Shown: positions 1 through 6,038 of the stretch, piece by piece
Layout of the letters: each line of letters opens with the position of its first letter
How positions within the stretch are numbered: the first letter of the stretch is position 1
From: an uncultured Anaerotruncus sp.
GTDB lineage: Bacteria; Bacillota; Clostridia; Oscillospirales; Ruminococcaceae
Direction: 5' to 3'
Assembly (NCBI GenBank): GCA_910586875.1
Contig: CAJUJI010000150.1
Span: forward strand, 1-6,431
Length of the DNA stretch: 6,431 nt
Notes under the pieces: model-generated
Seen by the model: the letters and a program-made list of their open reading frames with translations, nothing else
The model's database searches: none
Told to the model about the DNA's origin: nothing
Position numbers and translations under genes: made by a program

Positions 1-32
1 GAAGGAAGAGTATATAAAGAATGAAGAAATGA
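1..32 (+). promoter_or_regulatory. Leader of the transporter gene with ribosome-binding site and ATG-AAG-AAA-TGA mini-frame
   Basis: A purine-rich Shine-Dalgarno-like stretch (GAAGGAAGAG, 1-10) lies 10 bases before an ATG at 21. That ATG is in the frame of the transporter but meets a TGA at 30-32, directly followed by GTG codons at 33 and 36. The good ribosome-binding site therefore points at a three-residue peptide. The transporter itself may start by translational coupling at GTG 33 or 36, or at TTG 45, which has GGTGA (35-39) five bases upstream. No promoter can be called because the window begins here. Confidence 0.4.
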
Positions 33-1814
33 GTGGTGAAAATTTTGGACATTTTTGGACTAATCAAACTATTCGGCGGTTTAGCAATGTTTTTGTATGG
101 TATGAGCCTGCTAGGTGGAGGCTTAGAAAAGGTCTCCGGCGGCCGTTTGGAGAGAACATTGGAAAAGATGACCGACACGGTCATTAAGGGTGTGCTGCTT
201 GGTGCAGTGGTAACCGCCGCAATTCAATCCTCCTCTGCGACAACAGTTATTGTTGTTGGCCTTGTTAATGCGCAGGTGTTAAAGTTGCGCAACGCGATCG
301 GTGTAATTATGGGCGCGAATATTGGTACTACCATCACTGCGCACATCCTCCGACTGAGTGATATTGAATCAGACAACCTTTTCATGATGCTCTTAAAGCC
401 CTCCTCATTGGCGCCGTTGGCCTCTATTGTTGGTATTCTGCTGTATATGTCCTCTAAGCGCGATAAGCGCCATGACATCGGCCAAATTTTAGTTGGCTTT
501 AGCATCCTGTTTACCGGTATGTTTTCAATGGAAGCCGCGGTGTTACCATTACGGGATGAACCCTGGTTTACCAGTCTGTTTGAAACCTTCTCTAATCCGG
601 TTATCGGAATTTTGGTGGGTACCTTTGTTACAGCCGTCATTCAGTCCTCGGCGGCCTCGATTGGTATTTTACAGGCGCTTTCTTCTACCGGCTTTGTCAA
701 CTATTCGATGGCCTTCCCGATTATCATGGGACAAAATATCGGTACTTGTATTACCCCAATTCTTGCATCAATCGGTGCATCAAAAAATGCAAAGCGTACC
801 GCTTGTGTGCATGTGTGCTTTAATATTTTAGGTACCATTATCTTTACCATCTTCTGTTATTCCTACCAAGAGATAGTCGGCTTTTCATTCTGGGAAAATC
901 CGATTGACCGCGGCGGTATCGCAAATTTCCATACCATTTTTAATATTACAACTACCATTTTGTTTATCCCATTGGCTGGGTTACTCGAAAAATTAGCCTG
1001 CTTTTTGGTGCGAGAAAAAAGCGGCGAGGGCGAAGGCGATATTACTGCAATTGCGCTGGATGAGCGTTTGTTAGTCTCCCCTGGTCTTGCAATCAATCAC
1101 GCACGTGAAGCGGTGTTGCAGATGGCAATGGTTTCCCGACAGAATTTAATTACCGCAATTGAGCTCCTTAATAAATATGATGCCAAACAATTCGAGCGCG
1201 TTACTGAGGAGGAGGAAGTGGTAGACAAGCTAGAAAATCGGGTGGAGACCTACCTGTTAAAGCTGTCCGAAGCGGAGCTTTCGGATGTGGAAAGCCGCAG
1301 CATTTCCGAGCTGCTGCATACCTGCGGCGAATTTGAACGGGTGGCAGACCATGCGCTGAACATTGCAGAATGTGCACAACGGTTGTATGAAACCAAAACC
1401 ACCTTCTCTAAAAAGGCTGTTGGAGAGATGCACATTATCTGCGAGGCGGTATTGGAAACACTAAATCTAGCAATCGAAGCGTTCCATCATGTAAACCTCC
1501 AGGCGGCCGCCAGTGTTGGGCCGCTTGAGGAGGTCGTAGATGAAATGGAGCAGGTGCTGCGTGACCGGCACTTTGACCGGCTGCGGCGTGGCAAATGTAC
1601 AATTGATGCGGCATTCCCATTTGTGGAAGCAATCAGCAACCTGGAACGGGTGGCAGATCTATGTTCAAACGTTTGTGAGTCGGTGCAAACCTATGACAAT
1701 GATCAGCAAAGCATCGACCGCCATCTTTATAAAAAGACCATCGTGCAGCAGGAAAGCTACCAAGACAAATATATTGTGTATAGCACAAAATATCTAAATC
1801 GTATAAAAAAATAA
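33..1814 (+). CDS. Na+/phosphate cotransporter (NptA/PNaS family) with C-terminal PhoU-like domain
   Basis: Predicted sodium-coupled phosphate symporter of the inner membrane. The N-terminal part, about residues 7-325, holds eight or nine hydrophobic segments and the family's inverted repeat. The first copy has QSSSATT at 65-71 and GANIGTT at 94-100; the second has QSSAAS at 204-209 and GQNIGT at 233-238. The QSS motifs are the substrate and sodium site of this family. From about residue 342 the chain is soluble and helical and resembles PhoU, with two ERVAD motifs (435-439 and 538-542) that match the metal-binding ExxxD signature of PhoU repeats. The length of 593 residues fits the fused class. 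The start is uncertain: GTG 33, GTG 36 or TTG 45. TTG 45 would give MDIFGLIKLFGG, the usual N-terminus of relatives. The PhoU domain may tie transport to phosphate status, which is inferred. Family assignment is secure; phosphate as substrate is likely but untested. Confidence 0.93.
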   Translation: MVKILDIFGLIKLFGGLAMFLYGMSLLGGGLEKVSGGRLERTLEKMTDTVIKGVLLGAVVTAAIQSSSATTVIVVGLVNAQVLKLRNAIGVIMGANIGTTITAHILRLSDIESDNLFMMLLKPSSLAPLASIVGILLYMSSKRDKRHDIGQILVGFSILFTGMFSMEAAVLPLRDEPWFTSLFETFSNPVIGILVGTFVTAVIQSSAASIGILQALSSTGFVNYSMAFPIIMGQNIGTCITPILASIGASKNAKRTACVHVCFNILGTIIFTIFCYSYQEIVGFSFWENPIDRGGIANFHTIFNITTTILFIPLAGLLEKLACFLVREKSGEGEGDITAIALDERLLVSPGLAINHAREAVLQMAMVSRQNLITAIELLNKYDAKQFERVTEEEEVVDKLENRVETYLLKLSEAELSDVESRSISELLHTCGEFERVADHALNIAECAQRLYETKTTFSKKAVGEMHIICEAVLETLNLAIEAFHHVNLQAAASVGPLEEVVDEMEQVLRDRHFDRLRRGKCTIDAAFPFVEAISNLERVADLCSNVCESVQTYDNDQQSIDRHLYKKTIVQQESYQDKYIVYSTKYLNRIKK

Positions 1815-1818
1815 AAAT

Positions 1819-1855
1819 AAACAAGCGGTATTGTTTCAATACCGCTTGTTTTATT
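1819..1855 (+). terminator. Strong hairpin with T-rich tail after the transporter gene
   Basis: A perfect 15-bp stem (1819-1833 with 1837-1851) closes a three-base TTT loop and runs into TTTTATT. This has the form of a Rho-independent terminator, four bases after the transporter stop codon. It also ends only four bases before the Shine-Dalgarno site of the next gene (AGGGGG, 1856-1861), so any transcript reaching that gene from upstream must pass through it. Confidence 0.85.
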
Positions 1856-1869
1856 AGGGGGTTCAATAG

Positions 1870-2667
1870 ATGGGGTTGGATGCAACGGTATATTGCAATT
1901 GTTGGAAGGAGAAAAAGACAGCTCCCCTGCCGTTTGATTCTGTGCTTTTGGTGGAGGAAGAGGGTACGCTCTATTTAAATGAAACAGGGCTGTCAAAACA
2001 AGAGATTACGCAGCTTAACCAACAGCTGTCAAATTGGAAAGAAACCGCCTGCCCGCACCCCTATTTTGAGCAATGCTCCCTACGAGTCGGAAACTGGTTT
2101 GCAGTGTCGGAGTTCAAAGGGCTGTTGTATCAATTGGGTGCAAAGCGGTTCCCCATTTTATATAACGGTATTCCGGACAACAACGGTGGCTGTATAGAGG
2201 CAGAATGTGCACAACAGGGGTTGCAGGAGCTTGCGTTATTTAATGAGCTGGTTAGTAGCCAAACAGGATGGTCCTTGATAGATGCACAAACGGGCGAGGA
2301 GCTGTACAGATGTGCCGGCGCGGAGAACGCAGAAATTGCTTGGAGTCTAAAAGCGACCTATGCGTTTGGAAAACAAGGATTTTTGATTACAGAACGAAAA
2401 ACAAATGCAATAATATTTCAATCCGTATATTTTTCTCAGACAGTGCTGCCAGCCCAAAAGGAAGAAGCGCGCATTTGTTTCACCGATTTAAAGAGCAAAA
2501 AGGTATGCTATGGCAGCATAGAAATTGGCGCCGCCCAAAAAAAGAGAGCAGAAATACTTCGGGTGCAACAGCGGCCGCTGAAGGCCGGTGATTTTTGGAT
2601 CGTGCAACCTTTAAAACAGCTTTTTACAGCGTCGTTGGAGACCGGAAATCCAATCTATTGGCATTGA
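1870..2667 (+). CDS. Conserved-looking protein of unknown function (MGLDATVYCNC N-terminus)
   Basis: A 265-residue soluble protein with no signal peptide and no membrane segment. The start is well supported: ATG 1870 has AGGGGG (1856-1861) eight bases upstream. Visible landmarks are CNC at 9-11, ACPH at 60-63, RVGN at 72-75, FPILYNG at 94-100 and a C-terminal ETGNPIYW. From memory, uncharacterised bacterial proteins beginning MGxDxxVYCxC share this order of motifs (Cys pair, CxH, RxGN, FPxL, C-terminal GxPI), so it is probably a full-length member of such a family; I could not check this. C9, C11, C61 and H63 could form a metal site, which is inference. The second half, about 130-265, looks beta-rich. 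It is flanked by a hairpin on each side and so appears to be its own expression unit. I do not know its function. Confidence 0.8.
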   Translation: MGLDATVYCNCWKEKKTAPLPFDSVLLVEEEGTLYLNETGLSKQEITQLNQQLSNWKETACPHPYFEQCSLRVGNWFAVSEFKGLLYQLGAKRFPILYNGIPDNNGGCIEAECAQQGLQELALFNELVSSQTGWSLIDAQTGEELYRCAGAENAEIAWSLKATYAFGKQGFLITERKTNAIIFQSVYFSQTVLPAQKEEARICFTDLKSKKVCYGSIEIGAAQKKRAEILRVQQRPLKAGDFWIVQPLKQLFTASLETGNPIYWH

Positions 2668-2697
2668 TTTTTTCGGGATCGGCAGTTTATAAAAATG

Positions 2698-2737
2698 CAG
2701 ACCTTTTGCCGCATGTACATAGGTGGCAAAAGGTCTG
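2698..2737. terminator. Bidirectional hairpin between convergent genes
   Basis: A perfect 13-bp stem (2698-2710 with 2725-2737) encloses a 14-base loop that itself contains the palindrome ATGTACAT (2713-2720). It lies 30 bases after the unknown-protein stop and 26 bases after the leftward deacetylase stop. Read leftwards it is followed by CATTTTTATAAA, a fair T tract; read rightwards by only TTT. It probably ends both transcripts, and the deacetylase transcript more efficiently. Confidence 0.75.
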
Positions 2738-2763
2738 TTTACGATAGGAAAGGCGACGCTATT

Positions 2764-3750
2764 TTAGAGATCCCATTTGGCAATTTCCAAGCCCTGCTGA
2801 CGGATTTCGTCGATCAATGCAGGTAAAATTTCTGCATTTGTTTTGCTTACCGCATGGAGCAGATAGATTGCACCCTCATGGATGAACTTTGTAGTGCGTG
2901 CAAGCCCTTCCTCATAAGAGGGCTGCTTGTCCGGGTCCCAATCGGCGTAGGCAAAGCTCCAAAGAACGGTGTGATAACCAGTTTTTTGGACCATTGCAAG
3001 GGACAGCTCACTAAATGCGCCTGTTGGCGGCCGATAAAGGTACATCTCATAGTTAAAATTTTCTTTGACATAATCGTGTAGCTCTTTGATGTCCTGGTAT
3101 GCTTGCTCAAGAGAAACCTCTGTTGGCACCAAATGGCGGTTGGTATGGTTTCCTACCACATGCCCTTCATCGATCATTCGCTGCACCAGCTCCGGCTGAG
3201 ATTTAGCAAATGGCATCGTGATGAAAAATACGGCGCTGACGTTCTTTTCTTTAAGTACATCTAAAATAGCTGGTGTATAACCATTTTCGTAGCCTTCATC
3301 AAAGGTGAGATAGAGTTTTCCGCAACCCTCTGGCGCGATAAAATAAGCGTTATAAGAGCCGTACAACTCTTGGAGTTGGACAGGAGCGGTTGTGCGGTTA
3401 TGCTCATCGACCTGGATACCGGGTCCCCATTTGACCGGCTCCGAGGCCCCCTGTAAAGCACCGATTTTTTCAAAATCGGTGCTTATGGTCGGAGTAATGG
3501 CACTTTCCACACGGGAAACGGTGTCACCTACATCAGAGGCAACGTCGGATACAACATCTGAAACATCATCCCCAAGGTCATCCATCCTATCGCTAGAGGA
3601 GGGAGGTACCGAGGAAGACGGTTCAGACGACGGCAGGCTGCTAGAAGGGACCGACGAGGAGGACGAAGAAACCTCACTGTTGCGGTTGGTGCAAGCCGCC
3701 ATTGAAAAAACTAAAGCAAGTGCCATCATGGTGCTAATCAACGCTTTCAT
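2764..3750 (-). CDS. pdaA: PdaA-type polysaccharide deacetylase lipoprotein (delta-lactam-biosynthetic de-N-acetylase)
   Basis: Predicted exported NodB-fold enzyme that removes N-acetyl groups from peptidoglycan muramic acid, the step leading to muramic delta-lactam in spore cortex in PdaA proteins. Residues 1-20 form a lipoprotein signal (MAAC, lipid cysteine 20). Residues 25-53 are a Ser/Pro-rich linker, and 57-84 an acidic helix of repeated SDV units. The catalytic domain, about 140-328, shows TFDEGYENGYT (149-159, base D151), NHTNRH (201-206, metal ligands H202 and H206), RPPTGAFSE (240-248) and LLHAVSKTNAE (297-307). This set is diagnostic of PdaA rather than generic chitin deacetylases. 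E152 stands where most NodB enzymes have a metal-binding Asp; B. subtilis PdaA has Asn there, so variation is normal in this branch. At 328 residues it is longer than B. subtilis PdaA because of the linker. ATG 3750 has AAGGAAG eight bases upstream. Sporulation use is inferred. Confidence 0.9.
   Translation of the reverse strand: MKALISTMMALALVFSMAACTNRNSEVSSSSSSVPSSSLPSSEPSSSVPPSSSDRMDDLGDDVSDVVSDVASDVGDTVSRVESAITPTISTDFEKIGALQGASEPVKWGPGIQVDEHNRTTAPVQLQELYGSYNAYFIAPEGCGKLYLTFDEGYENGYTPAILDVLKEKNVSAVFFITMPFAKSQPELVQRMIDEGHVVGNHTNRHLVPTEVSLEQAYQDIKELHDYVKENFNYEMYLYRPPTGAFSELSLAMVQKTGYHTVLWSFAYADWDPDKQPSYEEGLARTTKFIHEGAIYLLHAVSKTNAEILPALIDEIRQQGLEIAKWDL
3456..3484. repeat. Perfect intragenic inverted repeat (13-bp stem, 3-base loop)
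   Basis: Positions 3456-3468 are the exact reverse complement of 3472-3484 around a three-base loop. The element lies inside the deacetylase gene, where residues 90-98 (STDFEKIGA) are encoded, at the junction of the acidic repeat helix and the catalytic part. There is no T tract on either strand, so it is not a typical terminator. It may be a chance palindrome, a small inserted palindromic element or an RNA structure. Confidence 0.7.
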
Positions 3751-3773
3751 TGGATTCTTCCTTTCATCAAAAC

Positions 3774-3798
3774 TGCGAAATAAACTGCTTATTTCGCA
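3774..3798 (-). terminator. Hairpin between methyltransferase and deacetylase genes
   Basis: A perfect 10-bp stem (3774-3783 with 3789-3798) with a five-base loop. Read leftwards it is followed by GTTTTGATG and then by the deacetylase Shine-Dalgarno site (3757-3765). It could be a weak terminator of the Nudix-methyltransferase transcript or a leader structure controlling the deacetylase. With only four T residues, termination is likely to be partial. Confidence 0.55.
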
Positions 3799-3857
3799 AT
3801 TAGTCTGTGCAGGCAGAATGCAAAATAACAGAACAAGCGATTAGAATTTTTTTCCAA

Positions 3858-4448
3858 TTAGACAAAACGACGGATTCCGGACACCGCATAAAAGTTTGAG
3901 GTGTCCAAAACCAGGTCCACATCAAAATAAGGGGTGAGTGTTTTTGCCAACGTCATTGCGGTGGGCAGCGGCATAAACAGCTGGGTGGTATTGGTAAGGC
4001 AGAGCTCATTGACCGAAACACGCGATTGTGGACAGCAGATCATCAGCCGTCCCTCGCTCACCAGCAGATGGTGCATCTGGCGGATTAAGCTGCCGCGATT
4101 TTCAAAAAATTGAAAGGAATTGCAAAGAATGGCGTAATCAAATTCCTGTCCGGAAATTTCCATAATATCCTCACAGCAGAGCTCAATGCAGGGATCAACA
4201 ATTTTTTTGCGCGCCTGCGCAAGCATCTGTGCAGAGAAGTCAACCCCCAATAAATGAGAGGGCTTATGTGCGAGCAATGGCTGAAACAGCACGCCTGTGC
4301 CACAGCCGGCGTCTAAAATACGCGCGCCCTGCGGCATCCCACAAAGGGAGATAAGCGTTTCCAGCCGCTCCTGTGGATAGGTGGTATAGCGCTGGTCCCA
4401 TTCGCCCGCCATCTGGTTAAAAAATGTAATCAGAGAATGTTTATCCAT
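3858..4448 (-). CDS. Class I SAM-dependent methyltransferase (Methyltransf_11/25-like)
   Basis: A small cytosolic methyltransferase of 196 residues. Motif I is ILDAGCGTG (44-52), the S-adenosylmethionine-binding loop. D70 in GVDFS (68-72) is the acidic residue expected to hold the ribose hydroxyls. ED (93-94) and FDYAILCNSFQFF (103-115) correspond to motifs II and III and the strand leading to the active site. The region after about 150 is short, as in UbiE-like small-molecule methyltransferases, but nothing visible identifies the substrate. The start chosen is ATG 4448, which has GAAAGGG (4459-4465) ten bases upstream and gives an N-terminus typical of the family. A longer reading to ATG 4484 would overlap the Nudix gene and lacks a well-placed ribosome-binding site. 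It follows the Nudix gene by 19 bases and is probably cotranscribed with it. The family is secure; the specific reaction is unknown. Confidence 0.88.
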   Translation of the reverse strand: MDKHSLITFFNQMAGEWDQRYTTYPQERLETLISLCGMPQGARILDAGCGTGVLFQPLLAHKPSHLLGVDFSAQMLAQARKKIVDPCIELCCEDIMEISGQEFDYAILCNSFQFFENRGSLIRQMHHLLVSEGRLMICCPQSRVSVNELCLTNTTQLFMPLPTAMTLAKTLTPYFDVDLVLDTSNFYAVSGIRRFV

Positions 4449-4458
4449 AGCAAGAAAA

Positions 4459-4465
4459 CCCTTTC
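4459..4465 (-). promoter_or_regulatory. Ribosome-binding site deciding the methyltransferase start
   Basis: GAAAGGG on the minus strand, just beyond the Nudix stop codon and ten bases before ATG 4448. It favours 4448 over the upstream ATG at 4484. Confidence 0.6.
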
Positions 4466-4467
4466 TT

Positions 4468-5013
4468 TCAAAGCCGCCCAGCATCCCGCAGGGCCTTGTA
4501 TTTCAGAATCCCCAACTGCGTTTTTCCGTCAGGAAGCTCCCCTTCCAGTACCATGCGAAACGCTTCTTGTGCAGGGATTCGTTTTACCGTTAAAAATTCG
4601 CCATCGTCCAGATGCTGCTTTGCAGGATGCAGCCCCCGTGCGAAAAATATATGGATGGTTTCGGTATCGTAAGCGCAGGTCGGATACATCCTTCCAAGTA
4701 GGAAAAATTCATCCGCAGTGCAGCCACATTCTTCCTCCAGCTCACGAATACCGCACGCACGCGGGTTTTCACCCAGTTCAAGCTTACCAGCCGGCAGCTC
4801 TAAAAGCTGTTCGCCTACCGCATAGCGAAATTGTGACACGAATAAGATATGGTCCTGGTCGTCGACCGCCAAAATTGCAACGCCCCCATGATGGTCGATC
4901 ACTTCACGAAAAGCGGTGCGTCCGTCCTCCAGTTCTACCTTGTCACAGCGCAGCGACAGGATTTTTCCCTGGTAAATTTGCTGAGATTCCAGCTTGCGTT
5001 CAAAATGCTCCAT
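4468..5013 (-). CDS. Nudix hydrolase, ADP-ribose pyrophosphatase type
   Basis: Predicted cytosolic enzyme that splits ADP-ribose to AMP and ribose 5-phosphate, in the NudF/YqkG branch. The Nudix box covers residues 76-98 and fits Gx5Ex7REUxEExGU exactly, apart from Cys98 at the last hydrophobic position; the metal ligands are E91, E94 and E95. ELPAGK (72-77) just before the box and VSQFRYAVGEQLLE (59-72) are typical of ADP-ribose pyrophosphatases. The N-terminal segment with YQGKILSLRCDKVELEDG (14-31) is the dimerising strand region of this group. ATG 5013 gives 181 residues, the usual length, and has a strong GGGGAGGA ten bases upstream. A GTG at 5088 would add 25 residues with no relation to the family and no ribosome-binding site. 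It is probably the first gene of an operon with the methyltransferase. ADP-ribose is the most likely substrate, though other nucleotide sugars are possible. Confidence 0.92.
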   Translation of the reverse strand: MEHFERKLESQQIYQGKILSLRCDKVELEDGRTAFREVIDHHGGVAILAVDDQDHILFVSQFRYAVGEQLLELPAGKLELGENPRACGIRELEEECGCTADEFFLLGRMYPTCAYDTETIHIFFARGLHPAKQHLDDGEFLTVKRIPAQEAFRMVLEGELPDGKTQLGILKYKALRDAGRL

Positions 5014-5115
5014 GATCAATAAGTCCTCCCCTATCGTTTTTCCAACTGATGCCATACCAGCCGCCGCATAATACATGCTTTTGGGCACATAGACTGGTTT
5101 TGAGGTGAAACGGTA
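5014..5115. promoter_or_regulatory. Divergent promoter region between Nudix and carboxypeptidase genes
   Basis: The 102 bases separate two divergently transcribed genes and so should hold both promoters. CATAAT (5067-5072) matches five of six bases of a rightward -10 box, and the overlapping TATTAT on the other strand (5068-5073) does the same leftward. I found no good -35 hexamer at proper spacing for either. The rightward gene has GAGGTG (5102-5107) as its ribosome-binding site. Promoter presence is inferred from gene arrangement; the exact boxes are uncertain. Confidence 0.45.
5024..5031 (-). promoter_or_regulatory. Ribosome-binding site deciding the Nudix start
   Basis: GGGGAGGA on the minus strand, ten bases before ATG 5013. 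It is the only strong Shine-Dalgarno site in this region on that strand and rules against the longer reading from 5088. Confidence 0.75.
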
Positions 5116-6018
5116 ATGTTTGACGGGTTCTATCGGCAGCCGCCCAGCTACGAAAATTTACGGCTGGCAGCGCAGGAATTAAAACAGAGCTATCCTTTTT
5201 TAAAGGTATTCCCGATTGGAAAATCGGTGCTAGGGCGCAGCATCTATGCGTTTGGCTTTGGCAATCTGCGGCAGAATACATTGTATGTAGGCGGGGTACA
5301 TGGAATGGAGTGGTTGACCGTTCTGTTGCTGCTGCGCTTTACCGAGGCGCTTGCACAGGCGGCCGCGGGCGGCAGGCCACTTGCAGAGGTAGATGTCGCA
5401 CGCATTTTGGAAAGCCGGTCGCTGGTGTTGATTCCCTGTCTCAATCCGGATGGGGTGGAGATCGCGCTGTATGGGGCGGGAACAGCAAAGCACCTGTGCA
5501 AATTTGTTGACAAGATGAGCGCTGGGGAAACCGGCCGTTGGCAGGCGAACGCGCGAGGTGTGGATCTAAACCATAATTTTGACGCGGGTTTTGCCCAGCT
5601 GAAAAGGTTGGAGCAAGCGGCAGGGATCACCGGTCCCGGTCCCACCCGTTATGGCGGCGTCTGTCCACACAGCGAGCCAGAAACCAACGCCTTGGTGCGG
5701 TTTTGTGCTGCAACCCAGCCACGGCAGGCATATGCGTTCCATTCGCAGGGGGAGGAAATCTATTATCGTTATGGGCCATGTACACCGGCGCGTGCACAGC
5801 TGATGGCGCAGGTGCTTGCCTGCGCATCGGGCTATATTGTTACAGAGCCGGAGAAATTGGCCTCACATGGAGGTTTCAAAGATTGGTTTATTGAGAAGCT
5901 GCATCGTCCAGCATTTACCATCGAAATTGGGCGCGGAAAAAATCCGCTCGCAGTTGAGGAACTGGAACCGATTTATGCGCGGCTGCTGGAGATGCTGCTG
6001 ATATCAGCTTTGCTGTAG
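5116..6018 (+). CDS. M14 family zinc carboxypeptidase (gamma-D-glutamyl-diaminopimelate peptidase-like)
   Basis: Predicted zinc metallopeptidase of 300 residues. Zinc ligands are H62 and E65 in GGVHGMEW (59-66) and H209 in AFHSQGEE (207-214). R147 in ARGVDLNHNF (146-155) fits the substrate-binding arginine, and E270 in FTIEIGRG (267-274) the catalytic glutamate. IPCLNPDGVE (106-115) and GGFKDWF (252-258) are typical of the bacterial M14C group, which includes MpaA, YqgT and endopeptidase I and cleaves the gamma-D-Glu-diaminopimelate bond of wall peptides. There is no signal peptide, LysM or other wall-binding domain, so it is likely cytosolic and may recycle muropeptides, as MpaA does. ATG 5116 has GAGGTG (5102-5107) eight bases upstream. 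It is transcribed alone, diverging from the Nudix operon. All catalytic residues are present, so it should be active; the exact peptide substrate is inferred. Confidence 0.9.
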   Translation: MFDGFYRQPPSYENLRLAAQELKQSYPFLKVFPIGKSVLGRSIYAFGFGNLRQNTLYVGGVHGMEWLTVLLLLRFTEALAQAAAGGRPLAEVDVARILESRSLVLIPCLNPDGVEIALYGAGTAKHLCKFVDKMSAGETGRWQANARGVDLNHNFDAGFAQLKRLEQAAGITGPGPTRYGGVCPHSEPETNALVRFCAATQPRQAYAFHSQGEEIYYRYGPCTPARAQLMAQVLACASGYIVTEPEKLASHGGFKDWFIEKLHRPAFTIEIGRGKNPLAVEELEPIYARLLEMLLISALL

Positions 6019-6038
6019 GCTAACTGGATTTTTTCAGA

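Noticed and set aside
224..640. Leftward open frame inside the transporter gene, and similar long frames opposite other genes
   Set aside because: These are shadows of well-supported genes: they lack ribosome-binding sites and recognisable domains.
3801..3830. Possible sporulation sigma-G promoter before the deacetylase (CAGACTA with TGTTAT 17 bases upstream)
   Set aside because: The -10 resembles the consensus but the -35 does not, so the match is too weak to report as a site.
4449..4484. Longer methyltransferase starting at ATG 4484
   Set aside because: It would overlap the Nudix gene, has no well-placed ribosome-binding site and adds residues unlike the family; ATG 4448 has GAAAGGG upstream.
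4437..5015. Rightward 192-residue frame opposite the Nudix gene
   Set aside because: It is antisense to a secure Nudix gene, is rich in Pro, Arg and His as antisense frames tend to be, and has no domain I recognise.
5014..5088. Longer Nudix protein starting at GTG 5088
   Set aside because: The extra 25 residues do not resemble the family and have no ribosome-binding site, whereas ATG 5013 has GGGGAGGA and gives the normal length.
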